From Sternotherus odoratus (lineage: Eukaryota > Chordata > Testudines > Kinosternidae): a DNA stretch of 64,000 bases. A program made the translations under genes and the position numbers. The notes beneath the pieces were generated by a model that was not told the origin of the DNA, did no database searches, and saw only the letters and a list, made by a program, of their open reading frames with translations. Position 1 is the first letter of the stretch; every line of letters begins with the position of its first letter. The DNA lies in assembly GCA_032164245.1 (NCBI GenBank), contig JAVMKO010000001.1:81031892-81095891 (forward strand), in the 5' to 3' direction. Of this stretch, positions 44,332 to 56,300 are shown one piece after another.

Positions 44332-47300
44332 ACCAGGCACACCCCGGTACATTGCACAGCGGCGGGAGGGGGATTCTGGTTTCTTGTCCTGTCCGGAGAT
44401 GACACGGTACTACCGGGGTTTGACATCATTTATTATGCAAAGTTCTGAGTAAAAGGTTCCTGCAATTTCCTCCAAACAACCGTCAGGAAGTGACATGATG
44501 CCAGAAAGCGGAGCTGAGGGAGGAGTGGGGCTGAGGGGTGCTAAACACAGCCAGGGCTGCTGCTGGGGTGTGTGTGTGTGGTGATCAGGATACAGTCGAG
44601 CCAGGGTTCTTAATGCCAATCCACCACTGTGGCCTGGATGAGCCCCCTGATGCCAACCACAAAGGGCACTGAGTTATGTAACAATAAACCCCAGGCGGCC
44701 TGACAAACTCACTACATCCAACACACAGCAGTTAGAATATTTAGCCAAACACTGTTTTGTAAGGTATCATATGAAATCTGGTGCCACGCTGGTCATGATG
44801 ATCACTGTGTGATGTATGTCCAGGCTGCGTATAAAGAGTTGTGTACGGGTGCTGGCAATATGTTCTCACAATATGTTGTGGAGGCAGCTGATTACCAACC
44901 TGCCTTGGAGAAAGGAACGTGGCTTTACCTGTCAGCATGGATCAAGCTCTGAGACAACAGCATGGCTTGATCACAAGGAGAGTACATTTGCATCCAAAGT
45001 GAGCGAGCCGACTGAGAAAGCGAATTGACCAAAGGATGAGGAGCGGGCTTGTCGCCTGCACCCCAAAGAACAAGCAGCTGAAGAGAGGAACCTTGGGGTT
45101 ACTTTTCAGAGAACAGCATCAGAGGGGTAGCCGTGTTAGGCTGGATCTGCAAAAGCAACAAAGGGTCTTGTAGCACCTTATAGACTAACAGATCTTAGGG
45201 ATCACGAGCTTTCGTGGGCTAAGACCCACAACATTCATCTGATCAAGTGGGTCTTAGCCCACAAAATCTTATGATCCCTAAGATCTGTTAGTCTATAAAG
45301 TGCTTGTGACGAAGTAGGAATACTCTGTGTGTGTGCCTCAGTTTCCCCTATGCATTTCTTAAGTGTCTATGTGAAGGAATGGGGGCTGGCAGTGGAAGCA
45401 AGCAGGCAACGCCCCCTCCCCTCTCTACATGTGTCCATACCTGAGCTGAAATCTGACCCCAAATCGGGGAGGGAGGTCACCTGACCTGGCTGAGCCAGGG
45501 GGGAGGAGGGGCTGGAGTGGGGGTTTGGAAGTCTGAAGGTGGCTGGAGTCAGGCAGGGAGGCAGAGGAGCTATCTCGCTCTCTGGCCTCCAAAATGGATC
45601 CAGCTGAGGGCTCACGCTCGCTGTATGGTCTGGGTTAGACCAGATAGAAGTCATTGAATAAACCTCTGCTTTACTGGCTGGCTGAGAGTCACGTTTGACT
45701 GTGGATTTGGGGTGCAGAATCCATGGGCTCCCTCAGGACCCCGCCCAGGCGGGCTTGCTGGGGGAAGCACACGGAGGGGCAGAAGGTGCTGAATGCTCCG
45801 AGGTCAGACCCAGGAAGGTGGAAGTGGGTACCCGTGTAGCTCCTAGCCTTGGAAACAGGCTGTGTACGGAGAGGGGACACTTCTCCCGAAGTCCTGTCTG
45901 GCTTCCTAGGGAGCGGTTCCAGACCATCGCCTGGGTACTCCGTGACAGTGCTACAAGACTCTTTGTTGCTTTTTCAGAGAATACATTTCAAAGGTTTTTT
46001 GGATTGTAAAAAAGAAGCAAGGGGACTCTGTTATCCATCACCTAGGGGACAAAGCACGCTCTGACCCTGTGAATGGTGGGGCCTCCTGCCCTTGGGACTG
46101 GGGATGCTGATAGCTTGATGGAGGTGCAAAAGTTGCTTAGGCGAAAATTGCTGCTTGCTAAGGTTAAGTTTGAGTTACTAGAAAAAGTGTAATTTTTGTG
46201 TCGTTTCTAACCATCTCTTTTCCTCTTGCTCCGGATCTCTTCGATCTCTGTTCAGGCACTTAGGCTTAGCTTTACTACAAACCAGCTCAGTGCTGCGTAT
46301 TAAGGTGAGGTGTCTCCTCACCTGGCTGGCGTGGATTCTGTCTCCTTGGAGGCAGCGTCAGACTTGGTATTTCGGTGGGCATCCAGGGCCGGGGCAAGTT
46401 GCTGCACTTTCCCTGGGGGCTTGGGAACGGGTTCACTGAATGATACCAGCAAGGCCAGGTTCCGACTGGCAGAGTCTTGAGGAGTTTGTTGGTGAGGTGG
46501 ACACAAGGGAGGGGGGGGTTAGAGTTCTGGGCCCCCCAAGAAAGAATCACATTCGCGGCACTGTGCAGGGCCCCGCTTCACAGGCTAAACCTGAGCAGAA
46601 GACATTACACACCCTGCCCTCCTCCCCCCCAGTATTGCGTGAGAAGGGAGGAGCGGTCATGCTGCTGCCTTCCTTGAGACTCAGTTAGGCAGTGGCTGGT
46701 CTTCACAGCTCTGGGAATTGCATGGGAGAAGCAGGGTACCACACGGAGTGCTGCTCTGCTCTCTTGGAAACCTGGCCGTTAAAGCTCTTCCTTGCCCGAG
46801 CCTAACGTCTCCCTCTTGTAAGTACAGCTCCCCGTCTGGGTACTGATACTGCCAAGGGAGCCAGAGGGTGAACCTGCCACCCAGGTCCTCCGAAGCGGGA
46901 GAACGGCCCCTGGGCAATACAGGAATTCACTGTGTGACTAAATACCTTGGGGCTTTCCGAGGCCGGGCCAGGTGCACTACGCCATTTGGGGTCAGAGAAA
47001 CCTGAGCTACAAATAGCACGAGATGTGCAGAACGAGACGCTAGAGACCTTCATTGAGCAAACATCCCTCGGCGAAGACACATGACAATCGCAGAGCCAGG
47101 CTCTGAGACCCTTATTCATGTCAGCGCCTTACTCCGCGAGTTGTCCCCCGGGAGTCAACGGGGATGTTCCTGGGTGCTACTCAGGTGAGTAAGGGCTTCA
47201 GAATTTGGCCCACAATGACAACAACATCATCATCATCATCATACCCCAAATGTACACACACCGTGCCCTGAACAGCTGACAGACAAAGGCTGGGGTTAAG

Positions 47301-50300
47301 GGAGTCATGTGCCCAGCTCTCTTGGCAAGTTGTTGTGTGTTGGGCTCGCTCCATGAGGCCCACTGAAAGACCCAGGCCTACAGGCATCTCCCCTCCCCCC
47401 CCCCCCACAGATACACAGTCGCACACCCACGTACCACCCACCCGTCCCCGATAGACACACCCACCGCTAATCACACTCGCACATGCGCATGCCACCCTGG
47501 CGGATTTTCGCTCTCTCTGTCACATGCACACACCACATACTCTCCGCCCCACACTCTCCTGCTCTGCAGCACACCCTGACCAGCAAGGCCCCATTGGCAG
47601 GCTTTCTCCAATGCACCTTCCCTGTCCCCTGGCCTTGGCACAGTCTCTCATCTTCCAGACACCCATACCCTCCTCCTGAAGCAGCCCCGCTCCCCCAGCA
47701 CGGGAGAGTCCACTTATTTCTCCCGCCTCAGCAACTGGGCGACTGGGGTTGCCAACCTTCTACTCGCATAAAACCGAACACCCTTGCCCCGCCCATGCCT
47801 CGCCCCTCCTCTGAGGCCCCTCCCCAGCTCACCCCATTCCCGCCCCCCTGCCCAGTCGCTCCATCATTTTCACCGGCTGGCTCAGGGGGTTGGAGTGCGG
47901 GAGGGGGTAAGGACACTGGCTGCGGATGTGGGCTCCAGGGTGGGGCCGAGGATAAGGGGGTTGGGGTGCAAGGAGGGGGCTCTGTGCTGGGGGGTGGAAC
48001 TGAGGAGTTTAGACTCAGAGTATGGAAGGGGGCTCCGGGCTGAGGCAGGGGGTTGGGGTATGGGAGAGGGTACTGGCTCCGGGCTGGGGATTTGGGTTCC
48101 AGGGTGGGGCCAGAAATGAGGGGTTCAGGGTGTGGTAGAGGGCTCTGGGCTGGGAATGAGGGGTTGGGGTGCAGGAGGGTGCTCTGGGCTGGGATTGAGG
48201 GGTTCAGAGGGCAGGGGGGAGATCAGGGTTGGGGTAGGGGGACAGGGCGTGGGGTGGGTGAGGCGTGCAGGCTTCAGGTAGAACACAACTCAGGCAGCTC
48301 CTGGAAGTAAGCTCCTAAGTGAAGGTGCGGCCAGGCGGCTCTGCGCGCTTCCATGTCTGCAGATGCCACCCCAGTAGATCCCACTTGCCGCATAGTTCCC
48401 AGCCAATGGGAGTTATGGAGCTGGTGCTTGGGGCAGGGACAGTGCGCAGAGCCCCTTGGCTGCCCCTTTGCCAAGGAGCTGGGGGCGGCGGAGGGCATAC
48501 CGCAGTATGCGTAGGGGAGCCACAGTAGGCAGGGTGTCTGCCTTAGTCTCGTTACGCCACCAACCGGACTTTTAACGACCCGGGCAGCGGTGCTGACCAG
48601 AGCCACCAGGGTCCCTTTTCGACCAGGAGTTCCGGTAAAAAACCAGACACCTGGCAACCCGGGGGGGGGGGGGGAGGCACCTTGGGCCTAGCAGGCCTTT
48701 GTCTCCTTGTGCTCCCAGAGCCACTGAGAAGGGAGGGATACATGGACTCTCCCACTCATGGGGACAGGAAGGGGCCACCCAGAGATCAGCGCAAAGCCCC
48801 AGGGAGACGTACTGACGATGCCTCTGGCTGGGTCGGGTATTTCTCCCAGCTCAGCACCCGGCAGCAGGCCAGGGGAGCAGGCAGGAGCACTTACCCGCAG
48901 GAGCTCTTCAGGCAGGTCCCCTCCATTGTTGATGCCTCGGTTCATGGTCACGAACCTCTCGAAGGGGGGCTTGTCCTTCACGTTGGGGTTGTGCAGGCTG
49001 GTATTCAGCATGATGACGGAGAAGGAGAGCACGTAGCACGTGTCTGCCGGCAAGCGAGAGAGCGCACAGGGGTGGGTGGGTGCCCGGCCGCGTCGCCACT
49101 CCAGACACCCCTGTAGGGGGATTGTGCCTCTGGGGTTCTGGGAGGAGGTGGGTGGGAGGCTTCCCCGTTCCCTTTGAGGCTCTAGCAAAGTTCCCCCTGC
49201 AGTGGGAGGAGGCTGCTTCCTTTTCCCTGAGCTCTGCTAATGGCCTTGGATTGCCTGTTCCTTTGGTCTCCAGTATTGAGCGCTTGGATCCCATAGAGCC
49301 CTCGGACAGCGGGGGGAGGATGCTCTCCGACAGCGGGGGAGGGTGCTCTCCCCACTGCGGTCTGATGGCCGGCACACGGGGCCTGTCAAGGGCCAGCATC
49401 AAGTGTGTGGAGGGGACACAAGTCCCAGGTGGAGGGTGTGACATTTTATTTGCCTCCTTTAAGCATGCGCCATTACGCGACGACGCTGATTTAGGACAGG
49501 TGGCTGTTGATGCTCATAGACTTTAAGGTCAGAAGGGACCATCGTGATCACCGGTGGTTCTCATCCTGTGGCCGATGGGCCGCTTGCAGCCCAATCAGCA
49601 CACAACTGCGGGCCATGTGACATGCTCAGGTCCATACAGATAATATTGGATGAGGCCCACAATGGTGAATCAGTTGTGATCCACTGTCCAACCCGCGGCA
49701 CAGATGCTGATTTAGGACAGCATTGCGGTGGGAGGACACAGTCGCTGGCACACAGTTATTGTGCCCCTCACAACCCACGTGAAATGCTGGAACATGAAAT
49801 CTGACGGGTGGGCGCTAGGAATACACGGGCGGAGGGGGGACCTGGGCCGATCATTCCAGAGTGTGGCGCTGTGGGGCGGAGACACAAGCCTGATGGTGGT
49901 GACAGGACGGGTTGGCTTGGCATGATAATGGCTGAGCTACAGATCACTAACAGCACTGCTGCTGACAGATGGTGAGGAGCCACTATACTGAGGTGTCGGG
50001 TGCTGGCAAGGCTTCTGCAGCCAACTGCCTGAAGAGGGACAGTGATGATGGAGTGTGGCATGAGGGGAAAGGAAGGAGGAGGAGAGGAGATTGGCCAGGG
50101 GAAGGAAGAAGAGATTAGAGATAACAGGGGAGGAAAAGGGAAATTAAGACAACAAGCGGGAACTCCTTTTGTAGGTAAGAGACTAGAAACTTGGGCTAGA
50201 TCAGAGAAACATGGAAGATTAGGGTTGGAAGAGACCTCAGGAGATAATCTAGTCTAACCTCCTGCTTAAAGCAAGACCAACCCCAACTAAATCATCCCAG

Positions 50301-53300
50301 CCAGGGCTTTGTCAGCCTGACCTTAAAAACCTCTAAGGAAGGAGATTCCACCACCTCCCTCGGTAACCCATTCCAGTGCTTCACCACCCTCCTAGTGGAA
50401 TAGTTTTTCCTAATATCCAACCTAAACCTCCCCTCCTGCAACTTGAGACCATTACTCCTTGTTCTGTCACCTGCTACCACTGAGAACAGCCGAGCTCCAG
50501 CCTCTTTGAAACCTTCCTTCAGGTAGTTGAAGGCTGCTATCAAATCCCCTCTCACTCTTCTCTTCTGCAGACTAAATAACCCCAGTTTCCTCAGCCTCTC
50601 CTCGTAAGTCATGTGCCCCAACCCCCTAATAATTTTCATTGCACTTTTCCTGAACTCTGCTAATGACCCTTGGGATCTCTCCAATTTGTCCACATCCTTT
50701 CTGTAATGGGGCCCCCAAAACTGGTCATAATACTCCAGATGTGGCCTCACCAGTGCCAAATAGAAGGGAATAATCACTTCCCACAGTCTGCTGGCAATGC
50801 TCCTACTAATGCAGCCCAATATGCTGTTAGCCTTCGTGGAAGCAAGGACACACTGTTGACTCATATCCAGGTTCTCATTCACTGTAATCCCTAGGTCCTT
50901 TTCTGCAGAACTGCTGCTTAGTCAGTCGGTTCCCAGCCTGTAGCAGTGCATGGGATTCTTCTGTCTTAAGTGCAGGACTCTGCCTTTGTCCTTGTTGAAC
51001 CTCATCAGATTTCCTTTAGCCCAATTCTCCAATTTGTCTGGGTCACTCTTGACCCTATCCCTACCCTCCAGTGCATCTCCTCTTCCCTTAGCTTAGTGTC
51101 ATCCATGAACATGCTGAGGGTGAAATCCAAATCATTAATGATCCCCAGCTGGGGTCAATCCATGTAGACTCCACTGGCTTCCCTGCAGCTGAGTGGGTTC
51201 ACACCAGCTGTGGACATGATCCCAGTGGGTTTCTGTCAGTGAAACGGAGAGAAGCTTTGTCCCTTGTCTCTTTGAAAAGCCGCCTCTGGGTAGGAACGGT
51301 CAGAAGTGACAGGGGACCGGGGCCAAATCACTTGACCTAAGGGAAGCTAAAGCTGGAGGTGCCGCCTCTACAGTTCAAACACTATATTTTGTGAGTGGTG
51401 GATCATGATCCCTGACATCTGACCATGACATCTGAGCCATTGCTGGCAGCTGATCCCCCCTCCCCTCCTCTGCAGCTACCTGTCGACTGGAAGACTCCTG
51501 GGTTACACTGGCAGTACCAGTTGGCAAAGGCCTCCATCATCCGATCAATCTTCTGGGCTTCCCCGGGCAGCCGAAAGCTCCACAGGAACTGCCTAGAAGG
51601 ACACCGGGCCCGTGGGCTAGTCACGGACTGGCCAGGCAGGCTCCATGCTCCTAATGCACAGGGGAGCCTCCTTCCTCCCATGGACATGCGGGGGTCCTCC
51701 TTCCACACAGGGAAGGCAACATGGGCCCCTTTCTTCCCAAGACGGGTGCGATGGGACACCCAGCCTAGGACCCCGGCAGCTTTCCCCTCAGCACCCAATG
51801 AGACACCCAGCCTGGGAAACAGGGAACCTTTTCCTCAGCTCCTAGAGCAAGAACTAGACACCATTCCTCAGAAACGGAGACCCTCCCCCAAAACAAGGGA
51901 CACCTGTTCCAGAGCCCAGGGCCTCTCTCCCCACCACATGGGTGTCCAGCGGGACGTTCTCTTAGCAAATGGGGACCTCTTTCCCCCGTGTCAACAGCCT
52001 CAAATGAGACACCCCTCCCAGGACACTGGCTCCCTCGGCTGGTAGCGCCCAAGAGCCCGATGAGAAGCCCGCATGGGCAATGTGAGAGCTCAATAAGACG
52101 CCCTTGAAAAGGGGTGGGGGAGTCCCTCACCCACAGCACAAAGACACGTGGCCACCCCTGGAAACAGCAGGTCCTCTCCCCCCCATGCTGGGACACCCCA
52201 GGAGGAAGGAGAGGGGCCAACCTATGAGAGAGTAGGATGCTCTCCTACGATGTATAGGTGATTCTTCCCGAACACAGGGAACCGCAGCAAGATGCCCCCC
52301 CCCCCAGGGAAATGGGGGTCATGCTCCCCGATGCACCGCACAGCAAAGGCACACTGCCTCGGGAAGTGGCTTCCCCTGCATTGGTGCAGTCGGATACCCA
52401 CGTATGAAAATGGGGGCTGGGGTCCCCTCCCAGACAAATGCCTGGGAAGCCCCATCCCCGCTCTGAGCTGTCTCCCTAGCCCCTCGCTTGCCTTTGCAGC
52501 CAGGCCTGAGGCCCACTCTCGGGCCTCTGCTGCTTCCCACCGGGGTGCTCACTCACCGTAGTGCCTGCACCAGGTTGAGGTTGGCGAACGGGTGGCATTC
52601 CACGAAGGCCTGAAGGATCTGCAGGTTGGCTGGGTCCCTGGTGGAGGGAACGGGGCCGAGTGGGAGGGGGTGGGGAGAGAAGAAGGCTGTGGCTGAGTGC
52701 TTTCTGATGCAGTCTTACTAGGTGACTTAGAACAGAACTGGGCTCAGACCCCTCAGAACTCCAATTCCCCCAGGAACATCTCTGCACACCCCCTCACCCT
52801 GCTTTCAAAAGTCAGCTCCCCTTCCCCCACAAAAAGACACCAGGACCCATGGCAACGCTGTTACACTGACGGCTTGTCTGAACCAGGGGGGTTCACCCCA
52901 CGTACAGCCAGCAGCAACTATCGCAGCTGCCCTAGTGCTAACCCCTTGCATCTACCAGGCAAACAGCTGGAAGCTGAGCTATAGGCAGCTTATCTCCCTT
53001 TCAAGGATGGCCGAGCTTCCCCAGTGGAGGTAGCAGCTCTGCGTGTCTATGCTAGGGGTGGCTACAGTTCAGCTATACTGGCGGCTGACGTTGGGTCTAA
53101 CCCCCACTGTAGACAAGGCCTAAGAGAGTCAGATCAGCTAGGGGAGACTCACCTCTCGCCCAGGTAATCCCCAATGGCTGTCTTGTTCAGGCCTTCTCCC
53201 TTGTAGAGGAACCTGGCGACCTCTCGCAAGTCTGAGGACAGCACCTTGTGCTCGGTCAAGTACTGGATCCCCTAGGGGAAGAGCACACCCAGGCTGTGAA

Positions 53301-56300
53301 GGAGGAGGTTCTGGGGGGGCCGGGGAAGGGCAATTTAATGGGGGTCCAGCCCAACCATCTCTTTTTGTGAAGTATAAATGGACATAAATCTGACATCAGG
53401 AATCATAACATTCAAAAACCAGTAGGAGAACATGTCAAATCGCCCTGGTCACTCAGTAACAGACTTAAAAGTGGCAATTCTCCAGTAAAAAAAGCTTCAA
53501 AAACAGATTCCAAGGAGAAACTGCTGAATTGGAATTAAGTTGCAAACTGGATACCCTTAAATTAGGCTTGAATAAAGACTGGGAGTGGCTGGGTCATTAA
53601 ACAAACTGCAATCTATTGCCCCATGTTAAGTACCGTTATTCACTCCTTCTTATCAACTGTCTGAAATGAGCCATCCTGATTATCACTACAAGCGGGTTTT
53701 CTCCGGCTGATAATGCTCCTCCTAATTAGCCACTTAAAGTTGGTATGGCAAGCTCCACCTTTTCGTGTTCTCTGTATATCTCTCTATCTTCCTACCCTAT
53801 GCTCCACTCTATGCATCTGATGAAGTGGGTTCTAGCCCATGAAAACTTATGCCTAAATAAACTTAAGGTGACACAAGGACTCCTCTTTGTTTTTGAGGAT
53901 ACAGACTAACAGGGCTACCCCTCTGAAACCAGTCAGACTGTGCGCGCCCCTTGACGGGTTGGTGGATATTGCCAGCAGTTGCTGTGATGGTACTGAAGTG
54001 CAGAGGCAGTGCTACCCACTGAGGGGGGGGGGGGGGCAAGCAAGAGTATTCCCCCCCACCCTCAACACATAATAAAAAGGGAATATGGCGCCCCCTTGAG
54101 CTGCTCGGAACCCTAAGCAATTGCTCAGTCTGCTTAGCACCCGCTCTGCTGGAGGAGGGTCCTCTCTGGCGTCCCAGTGGGAGGGGGCGGAGGCGTGATG
54201 GAAAGTTGGTCAGAGCAGCAGCAGTGAAGCATGTTGCAGTGGTTAAAGTGATGGGGGCTGATATGACTGCTGCTGCGTGTGGTTTCTTTGCAGAGCGCAG
54301 ACTGAGTGGTCCGGCAGAACGGGGGAGGGGAGAGCCAGCGGCCCTTAGGTCTCTTCTCGTTATTCACATCCACCTCTGCCTTTGCACCCTGCTCCGAGTC
54401 TCCTGCCGGTGGGGTGGGGAGTGCGGGTCACGCTGGGAGGGGGAGGGGGAGAGGGAGGGGGAGGGGGAATTCTCCAGCGGGTGGGAGACCCAGACTTGCA
54501 GTCCAAGTCTTTTAGACTCTCGTCCCCAGGCCAGCAGCAGGGGCGGCCGGCTGGGCAAGGCCTGCTTTGAGTGCGAGACAGCCTCACATCCTGTCGGGTG
54601 ACCTCCCTCCACACCCAGGCAACCCAGGAATAGGTGTTAGAGGAATTTATATCCAAACTCAGCTGACGGGGGGAGGGGGGGGGAGGGGAGAGCCTGGGCT
54701 GGGGGCTCTCCGGATTTGGGCTCCATTGACAGACAGAAGAGTTAATGGTTGGATTAAGTCTGGCCCTGTCTCCCCCCCTTCCCATTTCTAGTCTGCTTTG
54801 GGGGTGCGTTGATTGACAGGTGTCAGCACAATGTGTCATGGGGAGGCAGTATTGCTCAGAGCTCTCAGAAGGTATCACGGTGCAGGCTGTGGCCTCATAG
54901 TGCTCTGTCGGGCTGAGAAACCAGCCTACTCCCACCCCTTCGCCAGTCCCTGGGACCCACCCCGCGTGTGTCTGTCCCCAGGGCAGAATGAATGTCTCTG
55001 GAGTGGGTAACTCTCATCTGATCTGTAGAAAGAGGGGTCCATACGGGATGCCAACAAGCAGCCGTCGGAAGAGTACAATCTCACCTTTGTAGGGTCCATG
55101 TTGAATTTCTTCCGGCCCACACACAAATCTTTGTCCCTCTGGACCATTTTGCTGCAGATGCAAAGGTGGAGAATCAAGCCTGGCACAAAGAGAAGCGGCC
55201 TCTGTATTCCCCTCCAGGGTGGGGCAGGAGGGGGACCAAGTTCCCACATCTTAGCTCTGGCTTGCTCCAGGGCCAAGAAGAGAAGCCCCTCACCCACGCC
55301 TGCCTGTGTCTATCCCAGGGATCGCAAACTCAAATGACCAAGAGGGCCACATGAGGACTAATCCATTGGCCCGAGTGCTGCATCACTGACCCCTCCACCC
55401 CCACGACACCCCTTCCATGCAGCCCCGCCTCTTCCCACCCCTGCCCCGCCTCTTCTCTGCCTCCTTCCCTGAGCGTACAGATCCCCGCTCCACCCTCTCC
55501 CTCCTGGAAAGCGCTAAGTGCCACCAAACAGCTGGCGGAAAGAGACTGGAGGTAGGTAGAGGAGCGGGGACGCGGCGTGCTGTGGGGAGGGGAGCTTGGC
55601 AGTCACCGGAAATAATTGGTGCGGGGAGCTTGGTGGGCCACAGCAAATAACTCGGGGGAAGGGGAGCTTGGCAGGTCGCAGCAAAGAGCTCAGCAGGCTG
55701 CATGCGGCCCGCAGGCCACGTGTTTGAGACCCCTGGTCTATCCTGAGGCAGGGGGTGTTAACCCCATGGAGCCTGGAATCTCTCAAGGGGCTGGTGTTTT
55801 ACTGAACTGACTGCTCTCTAGCAAAGAGAAATCTCATGAGAGGGAGAGAGAGTGCGCAAGCGAGCTGTCTCTATCTTTTCCCCTGTGCCCAGAAAGATTC
55901 CCCTCTCCTGGGACATGAGCCCTTTGATGTCAATGGAAAGGCTCCAGCTAGGGCATTAAAGCAGGGCCCTGGTTCCTTCTCCACCCTGAAGAAGAGCCAT
56001 GCCACCTATGCACCGGAGGAGCATCCGTGCAATCACACCTCCCTGCAGGCGTGAACACACCTCTCTTCTGTGTTTTGGAAGCAATCGATCTCCGCAAACA
56101 CCTGGGCAATCTCCTCCTTCAGCTTCTGTGGGAGGAGGAAGAGACAGGGGGTGAGAGCGAGCCAGGGGATGGGAGAGAGACCAGATGTCTCACCTCACCC
56201 CTGGGCAGCTGCCAAGCCCTGCTGGCATGGGCAGGGCCAGCCCAGCTCACTGGCCATTGTCACACAACCAGCCAGGGTGTCTCATCGAAAAGGGCACGGA

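Larger units (their letters stand above)
44640..46290 (+). mobile_element. Older retroelement-like block, split
   Basis: 44640-45102 and 45982-46290 look like two halves of one repeat that I have met in turtle sequence ('aggtatcatatgaaatctgg', 'tggaggcagctgattaccaa', 'ctagaaaaagtgtaatttttgtg'). The fold-back element at 45114-45970 sits between them, flanked by a shared 11-bp direct repeat. The class is unknown; no reading frame or terminus was recognised. Confidence 0.4.
43810..48894 (-). other. CYTH4 intron 8, largest intron
   Basis: A 5.1-kb intron. It contains a GGTGACCAGATGT-type MITE (43961), CA microsatellites (44139-44338), a nested retroelement stack (44640-46290) and a GC-rich hAT-like element (47747-48660). 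Unassigned unique sequence lies at 44340-44640 and 46300-47740, with no exon signal. Confidence 0.85.
49044..51479 (-). other. CYTH4 intron 7
   Basis: 2.4 kb. It contains a CR1 scrap (49516-49551) followed by hAT-like sequence (49552-49800) and a longer CR1 copy (50203-51165). The 49100-49510 and 51170-51400 stretches hold no recognised feature. Confidence 0.8.

Noticed and set aside
50292..50882. 196-codon open frame as a gene
   Set aside because: It is the decayed C-terminal end of CR1 ORF2, with an upstream stop and frame breaks. Recorded as a mobile element, not a host gene.
54360..54935. 191-codon minus-strand frame in intron 4
   Set aside because: It is mostly Pro/Ser/Arg from GGGGA-type simple repeats and overlaps several competing frames.
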